Source: an uncultured Clostridia bacterium
GTDB lineage: Bacteria; Bacillota; Clostridia; Oscillospirales; Ruminococcaceae
Assembly: GCA_946545645.1 (NCBI GenBank)
Contig: CAMNNQ010000200.1
Location: forward strand, 1 to 63,660
Direction of reading: 5' to 3'
Length of the DNA: 63,660 bases
Shown: piece by piece, positions 19,304 to 28,000 of the stretch
Layout: each line of letters starts with the position of its first letter
How positions within the stretch are numbered: the first letter of the stretch is position 1
The notes under the pieces: model-generated
Database searches by the model: none
What the model saw: the letters and a program-made list of their open reading frames with translations, nothing else
Told to the model about the DNA's origin: nothing
Translations under genes and position numbers: made by a program

Positions 19304-19747
19304 TTAGGAGCAGTCACATTCGCCTTCATTCAAATTCTGTCCGCAAACATAACACAAGCCCCTGCAGTCTTCCCTGCAAAGAATCTTTGTAGGCAGCTGT
19401 AACAACGAATCTGAAATAGCTAATTCATTCAGATCGAGAGAATTATCAGTAACGACTATATGTTCATCATTGCTGCTCAGCCCTCTTACACAAATATGCT
19501 CAAAGCTGAAATGATACTCACGATCGAATTCTGCCAGACATCTGTCGCAGAGATGAGAAAGCGTGAAGCGGCAGTCAAAATCAAGGAAAACTACGCCTGC
19601 GCGATTATATGCTTCGCCCTTTACTGCGAGCGGTGATGCGAATTCCACACTGAAAACACGCTCTTTCAGCTCATCGGGGCTTATCTCAAAATCAAAGCTC
19701 TCGCGCTCACCGATGATATCAAAAAGCTGTTTCATCCCAAGGATCAT
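19304..19747 (-). CDS. yceD: DUF177 / YceD family protein
   Basis: Member of the YceD family, linked to 23S rRNA accumulation and nearly always encoded just before rpmF. Its 147 residues include the Cys-rich signature CDRCLAEFDREYHF and, near the end, CREDCRGLCYVCGQNLNEGECDC. The start ATG is preceded by GAGGTG with 5-base spacing. The rRNA role comes from knowledge of the family, not from anything specific here. Confidence 0.9.
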   Translation of the reverse strand: MILGMKQLFDIIGERESFDFEISPDELKERVFSVEFASPLAVKGEAYNRAGVVFLDFDCRFTLSHLCDRCLAEFDREYHFSFEHICVRGLSSNDEHIVVTDNSLDLNELAISDSLLQLPTKILCREDCRGLCYVCGQNLNEGECDCS

Positions 19748-19774
19748 AGCAACACCTCAAATATCACAAATTCC

Positions 19775-19803
19775 ATTATAACTCGATAACTCGGATTTGT
19801 CAA
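19775..19803 (-). promoter_or_regulatory. Consensus sigma-A promoter of yceD-rpmF
   Basis: Minus strand TTGACA (19798-19803), exactly 17 bases, then TATAAT (19775-19780). Both hexamers match the consensus fully, as expected for a ribosomal protein gene. Confidence 0.88.
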
Positions 19804-19827
19804 TAGTTTTTTGACCCTTTAAGAAAA

Positions 19828-20232
19828 TTATTTAATGAAAGCCTTGACCTTCGCGGGAAGCTCCTCAACATCGGCAGAAACAGTAAGAACGATCTTGATG
19901 TCCTTAGCGAGCATAGCCAGCTTCTCGATCATAGCGCCGAGAGCTTCATAATCTCTTCCGCCGATCTTCAGGATACCGTCAACATAGACCTCCTGAATAT
20001 CGTAGTTTCCGGCGAGCATTCCTGCAACAAAGCCGTAGAAAGCATCAAAACTGCTGATCCCATACTCTTCAGCATCAACAAGTCTTACCTTATGAGGGAT
20101 ATCGTAAGTCAGCTTCATTCCTCTCTCGATGCAAACAACGTTGCCCTTGCAGGTAGTGACAGCCTCCTTGATCGAATCAACTAAGATCTTGGTCTTGCCT
20201 GTTCCCTTTTTTCCAGGTATCAGATTGATCAT
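19828..20232 (-). CDS. Small P-loop protein of unknown function
   Basis: A 134-residue protein starting almost directly with a Walker A motif, GKKGTGKTK (about residues 7-15), with a hydrophobic strand plus Asp (EVYVDGILKI, about 82-91) that could be Walker B. No other recognised domain. It is shorter than most ATPases, with no visible sensor or arginine-finger region, so it may bind a nucleotide without being a full motor, or act with a partner. It lies between pgi and yceD with 75 bases to pgi. I cannot assign a function. It is a real gene judging by its start, composition and strand agreement. Confidence 0.7.
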   Translation of the reverse strand: MINLIPGKKGTGKTKILVDSIKEAVTTCKGNVVCIERGMKLTYDIPHKVRLVDAEEYGISSFDAFYGFVAGMLAGNYDIQEVYVDGILKIGGRDYEALGAMIEKLAMLAKDIKIVLTVSADVEELPAKVKAFIK

Positions 20233-20307
20233 AACAAATTCTCCTATTCCGTCCTGTGGACCTATATTTCAGAGCGCCAATAAGCTCAGGCACCCCTGAT
20301 TCCTTTT

Positions 20308-21642
20308 TTATCTGCCCAGCTTGGCTTCGAGCTCAGCCTTGCGGGACTCATATCCGGGCTTTCCGAGAAGCGCGAACATATTTTTCTTGTAGCTCTCGAC
20401 TCCGGGCTGATTGAAGGGGTTAACGCCCAGCATATAGCCGGAAACCGCGCAAGCCTTCTCGAAGAAGTAAATAAGTTCGCCGAGATTTTCTTCGTCCAAG
20501 GCATCGACCTCAAGGATCATATTGGGAACGCCGCCCTCTGTATGAGCAAGAACAGTTCCTTCAAAGGCTCTCCTGTTAACTACCGACATATTCTGATTTG
20601 TCAGGAAATTGAGGCCGTCAAGGTTGTCCTTATCATTCTCAAGGAAAATATCCTTCTTGGGAGTCTTGAAATCAACAACAGTCTCGAACATGATGCGAGA
20701 ACCGTCCTGAATGAACTGGCCGAGAGAATGAAGGTCAGTAGAGAAAGTAACAGATGCAGGGAAAATACCCTTCTGGTCCTTACCCTCGCTCTCGCCGAAG
20801 AGCTGCTTCCACCATTCGCTCATCATAGTAAAGCTGGGATCATAGGTAACGAGCATCTCTACGCTCTTGCCTTTTCTGTAAAGGATATTACGGATAGCAG
20901 CATACTTATAGCAATCGTTGAAGTCATCGTCAGCAAATTTCTCTCTGCCGTTTCTTGCACCCTGCATGAGCTTATCTATATCGCATCCGGCGCAAGCTAT
21001 AGGCAGAAGGCCGACAGCAGTAAGAACAGAAAAACGTCCGCCTACATCATCCGGTACTACAAATGTCTCATAGCCTTCGGCATCGGAAAGCTCTTTAAGA
21101 GTGCCCTTAGCTTTATCGGTGGTCGCAAAGATACGGGTTTTTGCTTCTTCTTTGCCGTACTTGTCTTCGAGCAGCTTTTTGAAGATCCTGAAAGCAAGAG
21201 CGGGCTCGGTAGTGGTCCCGGACTTGGAGATGATGTTCACACAGATATCCTTGCCTTCGCAGATAGAAAGCACCTCAGACAGATATGTCGGGCTTATATT
21301 ATTGCCGACGAAATAGATATCGGGAGTATCCTTCTTCAGATTGTTGTAGAAGGGGCTCCTGAGCATCTCGATCGCAGCTCTGGCACCGAGATAGGAGCCT
21401 CCGATACCGATAACGATAAGAACATCAGCTTTCTGTTTGATACGCTCAGCCGCAGCCTTGATGCGAGCAAACTCATCCTTGTCGTAATCAACGGGAAGGT
21501 CAATCCAGCCGAGGAAATCGTTGCCGAGACCATTTCTCTCAACAAGAGTCTTGTGTGCGGCGGAAACAGCAGCCTTTATGCCTTCGAGCTCGTGCTCCGC
21601 AACAAACGATCCAAGATAATTGGTATTTAATTTTACAGCCAC
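20308..21642 (-). CDS. pgi: Glucose-6-phosphate isomerase
   Basis: Interconverts glucose 6-phosphate and fructose 6-phosphate. The protein is 444 residues, the compact Firmicutes form. Signatures: [53 protein letters not shown] and a C-terminal [16 protein letters not shown] containing the conserved Gln and Lys. It has its own promoter. With pfkA at 56.4 kb it supplies two adjacent steps of glycolysis. Confidence 0.97.
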   Translation of the reverse strand: MAVKLNTNYLGSFVAEHELEGIKAAVSAAHKTLVERNGLGNDFLGWIDLPVDYDKDEFARIKAAAERIKQKADVLIVIGIGGSYLGARAAIEMLRSPFYNNLKKDTPDIYFVGNNISPTYLSEVLSICEGKDICVNIISKSGTTTEPALAFRIFKKLLEDKYGKEEAKTRIFATTDKAKGTLKELSDAEGYETFVVPDDVGGRFSVLTAVGLLPIACAGCDIDKLMQGARNGREKFADDDFNDCYKYAAIRNILYRKGKSVEMLVTYDPSFTMMSEWWKQLFGESEGKDQKGIFPASVTFSTDLHSLGQFIQDGSRIMFETVVDFKTPKKDIFLENDKDNLDGLNFLTNQNMSVVNRRAFEGTVLAHTEGGVPNMILEVDALDEENLGELIYFFEKACAVSGYMLGVNPFNQPGVESYKKNMFALLGKPGYESRKAELEAKLGR

Positions 21643-21677
21643 AGAAAATCATTTCCTTTCCAAATTCATCTAAATCA

Positions 21678-21706
21678 AGTATACTATATTTCCTTAAATT
21701 TTTCAA
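21678..21706 (-). promoter_or_regulatory. Sigma-A promoter of pgi
   Basis: Minus strand TTGAAA (21701-21706), 17-base spacer, TATACT (21678-21683). The spacer ends GAAATATAG, as in the pyrH promoter. Confidence 0.78.
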
Positions 21707-21753
21707 GTGATTTATAACGACGCCAGAACTTTTAAACATTTTGAACAATTTTT

Positions 21754-22956
21754 TTAGCTCAAATTCAGCAGGTTAGACAAAACTCTTTTTAAAGTATAAA
21801 CAAACCCAACCTTAGAAATGTATTCATCAGAGCAAATATCCGAGCTCAGCAGCACTTCGTCTCCGACCTTATATACTATCGAGCCGAAAGACTCTCCTCT
21901 GAATACCGGAGCTTCAGCGCTTTCAGCGACCGAAAAAGTACAGCTTATGCTCTTATAGCTGCCCCGGTGTATCAAAACGGGTCTTATCATAGGCATATAG
22001 GTCCTGCACTTTGTACTGGTTCCGAGCTTTACAGGTATATCAAGACATGATTCATCCGGGATCTCCGGATAATAGACCTCATATTCCGAAAATACTGAAT
22101 TCAGCATCGCAGGGCAGGAACCCAGCACTTCATCCTCATTTTTTGCACCTAGGACAACAAAACAGACTGTCATATCGTCTTTTTGAATACAGAGCGCAGC
22201 ACATACTCCGCTCTCCTTACCCGAGCAGACCTTGAAGCCCAATATTCCCTTCTGATTCCGCAGCAGTTTATTTCGGCTGACAAGCTCTGTCTTTCCGCCC
22301 CTGACAGTATCAAGGCGTGTAGTGAAATACTCTGAAAAGTCTTTGTACTTTACAAGCTCAGCGCACAATTTGCAAATGTCATCAGCAGTTGTTATATTGC
22401 CGACTTCCATTCCTGTCGGATCTGAAAATGTTGTGCCTAACATCCCCAAAGCAGTGGCTTTCAGGTTCATCAAAGCTGTAAAGTCAGTGACCTTGCCGGA
22501 GATTTTCTCTGCAATAGCAACGGCTGCATCGTTAGCATTACCGATAGTAACAGCCTTGAGAAGATCAGATACACTGACCTTCTCTCCGGCATCGAGCCAG
22601 ATCTGAGGATCATTCTGAGAATTAGCATTGTTAGAGACAGTTACGATTGAATCAAGTGCCAGCTCACCGCTCCTGATCTTCTCCGCAGCAATAAGAAAGA
22701 CCATCAGCTTTGCAAGATGTCCGGCCGGCAGCTTCTGAGATGAGTTCCTTCCGCTAATATAGGTGCGGGTGTTGCACTCATAAAGCGAAACAGCTCCGGC
22801 TTCTTTTGCATCCAGCACCAGCTCTGCACTCGCCTTCCGGACTTCCGGAGCATTTTCAGGAGCTGGATGCTCCATCTCAGCGGCTAATGCAAACGCTGAG
22901 AACACCATAAACACTGTGCTGATACAAAAAACGGCAACAGCCTTGATCATATCCAT
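21754..22956 (-). CDS. DacF-like D-Ala-D-Ala carboxypeptidase homologue lacking all three catalytic motifs
   Basis: The fold clearly matches low-molecular-weight penicillin-binding proteins of the DacF type: signal peptide (residues 1-25), peptidase S11 domain (about 40-270), a C-terminal beta domain, and a hydrophobic-basic end that may anchor to membrane. The active site is altered at every motif. SxxK reads His80-Leu-Ala-Lys83, SxN reads Asn140-Ala-Asn142, and KTG reads Lys242-Val-Cys244. The surrounding family pattern is kept (KLPAGHLAKLM, NANDAAVAIAE, FSDPTGME). I infer that it cannot act as a serine peptidase and may bind peptidoglycan or regulate another PBP. The frame is intact, so this is not a decayed pseudogene. 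A GGAGGG site precedes the ATG. Confidence 0.82.
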   Translation of the reverse strand: MDMIKAVAVFCISTVFMVFSAFALAAEMEHPAPENAPEVRKASAELVLDAKEAGAVSLYECNTRTYISGRNSSQKLPAGHLAKLMVFLIAAEKIRSGELALDSIVTVSNNANSQNDPQIWLDAGEKVSVSDLLKAVTIGNANDAAVAIAEKISGKVTDFTALMNLKATALGMLGTTFSDPTGMEVGNITTADDICKLCAELVKYKDFSEYFTTRLDTVRGGKTELVSRNKLLRNQKGILGFKVCSGKESGVCAALCIQKDDMTVCFVVLGAKNEDEVLGSCPAMLNSVFSEYEVYYPEIPDESCLDIPVKLGTSTKCRTYMPMIRPVLIHRGSYKSISCTFSVAESAEAPVFRGESFGSIVYKVGDEVLLSSDICSDEYISKVGFVYTLKRVLSNLLNLS

Positions 22957-23027
22957 TATACTCCCTCCGTATACAATAACTGTTACAGCTTATTCACGAT
23001 GCGGAAGGAATATTATATATCTCTACG

Positions 23028-23061
23028 CAAAAAGCGCTTCTGTCAGACGGCAGAAGCGCTT
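23028..23061 (-). terminator. Terminator after the HPr-like gene
   Basis: Perfect 11 bp stem AAGCGCTTCTG (23032-23042) / CAGAAGCGCTT (23051-23061) with an 8-base loop, followed on the minus strand by a U run. It separates the HPr-like gene from the carboxypeptidase homologue. Confidence 0.9.
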
Positions 23062-23077
23062 GATCGATGTTATACTA

Positions 23078-23308
23078 TTACTTTACAATGAACTTCTCGA
23101 TCGCGGAGAAGAACTTATCGGCATTGTCAGTATGAGCAGTCAGCTCGATGGGGTTGGAAAGATCGAGGCTGAAGATACCCATGATCGACTTTGCGTCTAC
23201 TGCATATCTGCCGGAAGCAAGGTCAACATCATAATCGCAGGTAGAAACGATATTAACGAATTCCTTTACGTCTGCGATTGCTCCAAGTAAGATCTTTGTC
23301 TTTTTCAT
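23078..23308 (-). CDS. HPr-like protein without the active-site histidine (Crh-like)
   Basis: A 76-residue HPr-fold protein. HPr carries phosphate in the PTS on His15 and is a regulatory target on Ser46. Here the Ser46 segment is well conserved (VDAKSIMGIFSL, Ser41). Counting back the fixed 28-residue distance puts Ala10 at the His15 position: the usual GIHARPA is replaced by GAIADV. It therefore cannot take phosphate from enzyme I, but could be a substrate of HPr kinase and a CcpA cofactor, as Crh is in Bacillus. No other PTS gene is in the window. It has its own promoter and terminator. Confidence 0.8.
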   Translation of the reverse strand: MKKTKILLGAIADVKEFVNIVSTCDYDVDLASGRYAVDAKSIMGIFSLDLSNPIELTAHTDNADKFFSAIEKFIVK

Positions 23309-23434
23309 AGCTGGTTCCTCCTTTTAAGGGTCGATGTATTTCTCTCTTTCATACTTTCAGAGCGCGGCGGCAGCTTTCGCGGATACAGGCTTTTGTCTGC
23401 ATCTGCGATCGGATTTTCCGCTCTCTTGACTCTC

Positions 23435-23462
23435 ATTATACCCACTCTTTCCGAATTGTCAA
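23435..23462 (-). promoter_or_regulatory. Promoter of the HPr-like gene
   Basis: Minus strand TTGACA (23457-23462), 16-base spacer, TATAAT (23435-23440). It leaves a 5' leader of roughly 120 bases. Its -35 box is only 7 bases from the -35 box of the divergent mtaB promoter. Confidence 0.8.
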
Positions 23463-23469
23463 GGGATAT

Positions 23470-23498
23470 TTGCAAAAAAAAATAAAATATAGTATAAT
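23470..23498 (+). promoter_or_regulatory. Promoter of mtaB
   Basis: TTGCAA (23470-23475), 17-base A-rich spacer, TATAAT (23493-23498). The spacer end and -10 are almost identical to the promoter at 42322-42350. Confidence 0.75.
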
Positions 23499-23536
23499 AG
23501 TCAATAGCAACTAAACCGCATGAAGAAAACTGGCAG

Positions 23537-23572
23537 TTATGCACAAAGATTCCGTTTACAATTTGTGCATAA
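23537..23572. repeat. Inverted repeat in the mtaB leader
   Basis: TTATGCACAAA (23537-23547) and TTTGTGCATAA (23562-23572) form a perfect 11 bp inverted repeat around a 14-base loop. It lies between the promoter and the mtaB start with no U run after it. It may be an operator or an mRNA hairpin. Its role is unknown. Confidence 0.6.
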
Positions 23573-23600
23573 TCAATATACAAGCTAAACAGGTGATAAA

Positions 23601-24917
23601 ATGAAGATCTATTATTATACATTTGGCTGCAAAGTTAATCAATACGAAACAGAAAATATTAAAGAGCTGTTCTGCTCAAAGGGTCATGATGTCTGCGAGG
23701 ATTTCAGGAAGGCTGATATCTGCCTTGTGAATAGCTGCACTGTAACTTCAGAGGCAGATAAGAAATGCCGGCAACTCATAAGAAGGATCCGTAATCAGAA
23801 CCCTGACTGCATACTGATCTGCGCCGGCTGTATGACCCAAGCACACAATAATATTTCCGAACTGCTGCCGGAATGTGATATCATTGTCGGATCCCGTAAA
23901 AAATCAGATATCCCGGTGCTGACAGAACAGTTTATCAATACAGGCGAGAGGATCATTATGATAGGAGATCTTGACAATGACCGAAAGATCGAGCCTATGC
24001 ACAACAGCTTCGTTGACGATAAGACCCGTGCATATATCAAGATTCAGGATGGCTGCGATATGTCATGCAGCTATTGCATCATCCCGAGGGCAAGAGGACA
24101 TATCTGCTCAAAGAGCCTTGATTCAATAAAAAAAGAAGCCGCCGACCTTATCGCTTCCGGACATAAAGAGCTTATCCTTACAGGGATAAACCTTTCATGT
24201 TACGGCAGAGAGCAAGGAAATAGTATTCGGCTTGCTGATGCTGTAGAAACTGTCTGCTCTCTCGATGGTGACTTCAGGGTAAGGCTCGGGTCGCTGGAGC
24301 CGGAGCTGTTAACAGAAAAAGATATCGCAAGGCTTGCTTCTGCTGAAAAACTATGTCCCCAGTTTCATCTTTCTTTGCAAAGCGGAAGCGACAGAATACT
24401 GGCGCTTATGCGCAGAAGATATACTTCAGCCGACTATGCCGTGATCTGCGGCAGACTCAGGACCTTCTTTCCCGAATGTGCACTTACGACTGACATTATG
24501 GTCGGCTTTCCTACCGAATCAGAAGAAGATCATAAGGCTTCTCTTGAGTTTGTAAAGCAGATTGGTTTTTCGGATGCACATATTTTCACATACTCTCAAA
24601 GGCCGGGCACAGATGCTGCAGCTATGAACGGACAGATAGACGGTGCAGTTAAGCACCGGCGCGCTGAAGAGATGCAGGGGATCACTGCTTTATCCAGAGA
24701 AAAGTATCTGAGATCAATGATCGGAACTGTCCAGCGGGTACTGTTTGAAAAGGAAAACTCGCCTGACAGGCATCAGGGACATTCTGCTAACTATATCCTT
24801 GTGACCGTTCCAAGAACTGTCCCGGACATCTCACTTCGCAGAAGATACTTGAATGTCAAAATAACAGGCTCAGACAATGAAAGCTGCTGCGGAGAGATAG
24901 CCGAAGATATTAACTAA
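23601..24917 (+). CDS. mtaB: tRNA (t6A37) C2-methylthiotransferase MtaB
   Basis: Radical SAM enzyme converting t6A to ms2t6A at position 37 of tRNAs reading ANN codons. Order of domains: N-terminal UPF0004 methylthiotransferase domain with Cys ligands (FGCKVNQYE, LVNSCTVT, CAGCMTQ), radical SAM domain with CDMSCSYCIIPRARG, and a C-terminal TRAM-like end. At 438 residues it fits MtaB better than MiaB or RimO; the opening YYTFGCKVNQYETE is diagnostic. The ATG follows AGGTG. The next gene purL has its own promoter. Confidence 0.92.
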   Translation: MKIYYYTFGCKVNQYETENIKELFCSKGHDVCEDFRKADICLVNSCTVTSEADKKCRQLIRRIRNQNPDCILICAGCMTQAHNNISELLPECDIIVGSRKKSDIPVLTEQFINTGERIIMIGDLDNDRKIEPMHNSFVDDKTRAYIKIQDGCDMSCSYCIIPRARGHICSKSLDSIKKEAADLIASGHKELILTGINLSCYGREQGNSIRLADAVETVCSLDGDFRVRLGSLEPELLTEKDIARLASAEKLCPQFHLSLQSGSDRILALMRRRYTSADYAVICGRLRTFFPECALTTDIMVGFPTESEEDHKASLEFVKQIGFSDAHIFTYSQRPGTDAAAMNGQIDGAVKHRRAEEMQGITALSREKYLRSMIGTVQRVLFEKENSPDRHQGHSANYILVTVPRTVPDISLRRRYLNVKITGSDNESCCGEIAEDIN

Positions 24918-24960
24918 TATTTAAACTTTCGGAATATTTTGTGTATTTGCCTCGCATTTA

Positions 24961-24990
24961 TTGACATTATGGTACCAAATGTAGTATAAT
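24961..24990 (+). promoter_or_regulatory. Promoter of purL
   Basis: TTGACA (24961-24966), 18-base spacer, TATAAT (24985-24990). The start codon is 40 bases downstream with AAGGAG in between. I see no purine riboswitch or PurBox pattern here. Confidence 0.8.
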
Positions 24991-25030
24991 CAAAATGTAT
25001 AAACAAATACCTTTATAAGGAGTTGTAAAT

Positions 25031-28000
25031 ATGTCCGTTTTCAGAATCTATGTTGAGAAAAAGCCGGAATTTGCAGTCGAAGCCGCCTCTATCATGAGCG
25101 ATATCAAATCAGCCCTCGGACTTGAAGGTTTAAAAAGCCTGAGAGTTATCAATCGCTACGATGCCGAAGGCCTCTCTGCCGAAGACTTCAAGCTGGCAAC
25201 ACCTGTTGTATTCTCTGAGCCCGCAGTAGATACTACATACGATTGCCTTCCTGAGCTTAAAGATGATGAATTCATCTTCGCTGTCGAGTATCTTCCCGGG
25301 CAGTTCGATCAAAGAGCTGACTCATGCGCTCAGTGTATCTCCCTCCTTACCGGTGGGAAGCGCCCGACTGTAAGATCGGCAAGGATCTTTATAGTCGGAG
25401 GAGCCCTTACACCGGCTCAGCTCGACGAGCTGAAAAAATATATGATAAACCCTGTCGAATCCCGCGAGGCCAAGCTGGATCTGTTCGACACTCTTGATAT
25501 CAAATATGATATCCCGACTACAGTTGACACAGTAGACGGCTTCATCTATTCGACCGAAGACGATCTCAAGGCTATGATCGATGAGCTCGGTCTTGCTATG
25601 GATCTTGACGACATTAAATTCTGCCAGACATACTTCAAAGAAAAAGAGCAGCGCAATCCTACTATAACCGAGATCAGAATGATCGACACCTATTGGTCTG
25701 ATCACTGCCGCCATACCACCTTCCTTACAACTATCGACGACGTAAACATCGAAGCGGACTATATCAACGAAACATACAAACAGTATCAGAAAGCCAGATC
25801 CGAGCTTTATATCGGCAGGACCGACAAACCGATGACACTTATGGATCTTGCAGTTATCGGCGCTAAGAAGCTCAAAAAGGACGGTTTCCTTAAAGAGCTT
25901 GACGAATCTGAAGAGATCAACGCTTGCTCTGTTAAGATAAAGGTAGATGTTGACGGCCAGGATGAAGAATGGCTCCTTATGTTCAAAAATGAGACCCATA
26001 ACCATCCGACTGAGATCGAGCCTTTCGGCGGGGCAGCCACCTGCCTCGGCGGTGCCATCCGCGACCCTCTCTCCGGTCGTTCCTATGTTTACCAGGCTAT
26101 GAGAGTTACAGGAGCCGGCAATCCGCTCGTCCCCGTTGAGGATACCATCGCAGGCAAACTCCCGCAGAGAAAGATAGTTGTCGGCGCTGCCAACGGGTAC
26201 TCCAGCTACGGCAACCAGATCGGTCTGGCAACAGGCCATGTAAACGAGATCTATCATCCCGGATATGTCGCCAAGAGAATGGAGATCGGCGCTGTCATCG
26301 GAGCAGCTCCCGCCTCAAATGTAAGGCGCGAAAGACCTGTAGCCGGAGATGTCGTTATTCTCCTCGGCGGAAAGACAGGCCGCGACGGCTGCGGCGGAGC
26401 AACAGGCTCCTCCAAATCTCATACCCTCCACTCCCTCGAAACCTGCGGCGCCGAAGTTCAGAAAGGTAATGCTCCCGAAGAGAGAAAGCTCCAGAGACTT
26501 TTCCGCAATCCCGAAGTTACAGCAATGATCAAACGCTGCAATGACTTCGGTGCAGGCGGTGTATCCGTTGCTATCGGAGAGCTTACTGACGGATTGATAA
26601 TCGACCTCAACGCTGTTCCCAAGAAATACGACGGCCTAGACGGCACAGAGCTTGCTATCTCCGAGTCACAGGAAAGAATGGCAGTTGTAATCGCAAAATC
26701 AGATGTTGAAAAGTTCATGTCCGAAGCTGCCAAAGAAAACCTCGAAGCAACACTGGTTGCGACAGTTGTTGACGATCCGAGACTTAAAATGGTATGGAAC
26801 GGCAAAACGATCGTTGACCTTTCAAGAGAGTTCCTTAACTCCAACGGAGCAGAGAAACATACGACTGTAAAGGTAGATACTCCTGTTTTCGCAGGAAAAG
26901 AAAATACAGAAGACACTCCTGAGCGCTGGGAGAATATGATATCAAATCTTAATATCTGCTCTCAGAAGGGCCTTGTTGAACGATTTGACTCTACTATCGG
27001 CGCAGGGACAGTTCTTATGCCATACGGCGGTAAATACCAGAATACACCTACTCAGGCTATGGCTGCAAAGATTCCTGTTCTTAAGGGAGAAACGACCACT
27101 GCTTCTGTAATGGCCTGGGGCTTTGATCCGTTTCTCTCCTCTGTCAGCCCGTATCACGGAGCTATGAGCGCCGTTGTTGAATCGGTTTCCAAAGTTGTTG
27201 CAACAGGCGGCTCTTATAAGCGCTGCTGGCTGACCTTCCAGGAATATTTTGAGAGAACACAGAATGTTCCTTCTCGCTGGGGCAAGCCTTTTGCAGCTCT
27301 GCTTGGCGCTTTCAAAGCACAGTTAGAACTTGGCTGCGGATCGATAGGCGGAAAAGACTCAATGAGCGGCACTTTCGAGGAGATCGACGTTCCTCCGACA
27401 CTGGTTTCCTTCGCTGTTTCCACAACAAAGACAGAAAACGTCATCTCTCAGGAATTCAAGAACACAAATGCGACTGTTATCTATATTAAACCGGAATATG
27501 ACAGCAACAGGCTCATCAACTTCGATTCTCTGAAAAAGGTCTTCAAATCTGTTGAGCGCCTTATAAGAGAAAGAAAAGTATCTGCCTGCTGGTCGCTTGG
27601 ATGCGGCGGCATTTCTGAGGCTGTAACTAAAATGGCCTTCGGAAACAAGATAGGTTTCCGCTTTACCGAAGAGCTTGATACCAATGAACTCTTCCGCGCC
27701 TGCTACGGTTCCTTCGTTATCGAGCTAGCTAAGGGAATCAATACCGAGAATCTTGATCTTCGTGAGGGCAGCTATAAGATGCTGGGTGTTACAACCGGCG
27801 AATATACCATCACGACATCAAAATATACACTCGACCTTAACAAGCTGGAAAAGCTCTGGGCAGATAAACTCGAGCCTGTATTCCCTGTCAAGGTCAAGAC
27901 CAGCGATGTCAAACCTGTAAAATACAGCTTCTCAACCGAAACAAGAAAAGCGCCTGCGATCAAGGCAGCAAAGCCGAGAGTTCTTATCCCCGTATTCCCC

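Noticed and set aside
23305-23433. Open frame on the minus strand ending in an overlap with the HPr-like start (MRVKRAENPI...)
   Set aside because: Its ATG overlaps the -10 box of the promoter, so it lies upstream of the expected transcription start, and it has no ribosome site. The internal ATG also lacks one.
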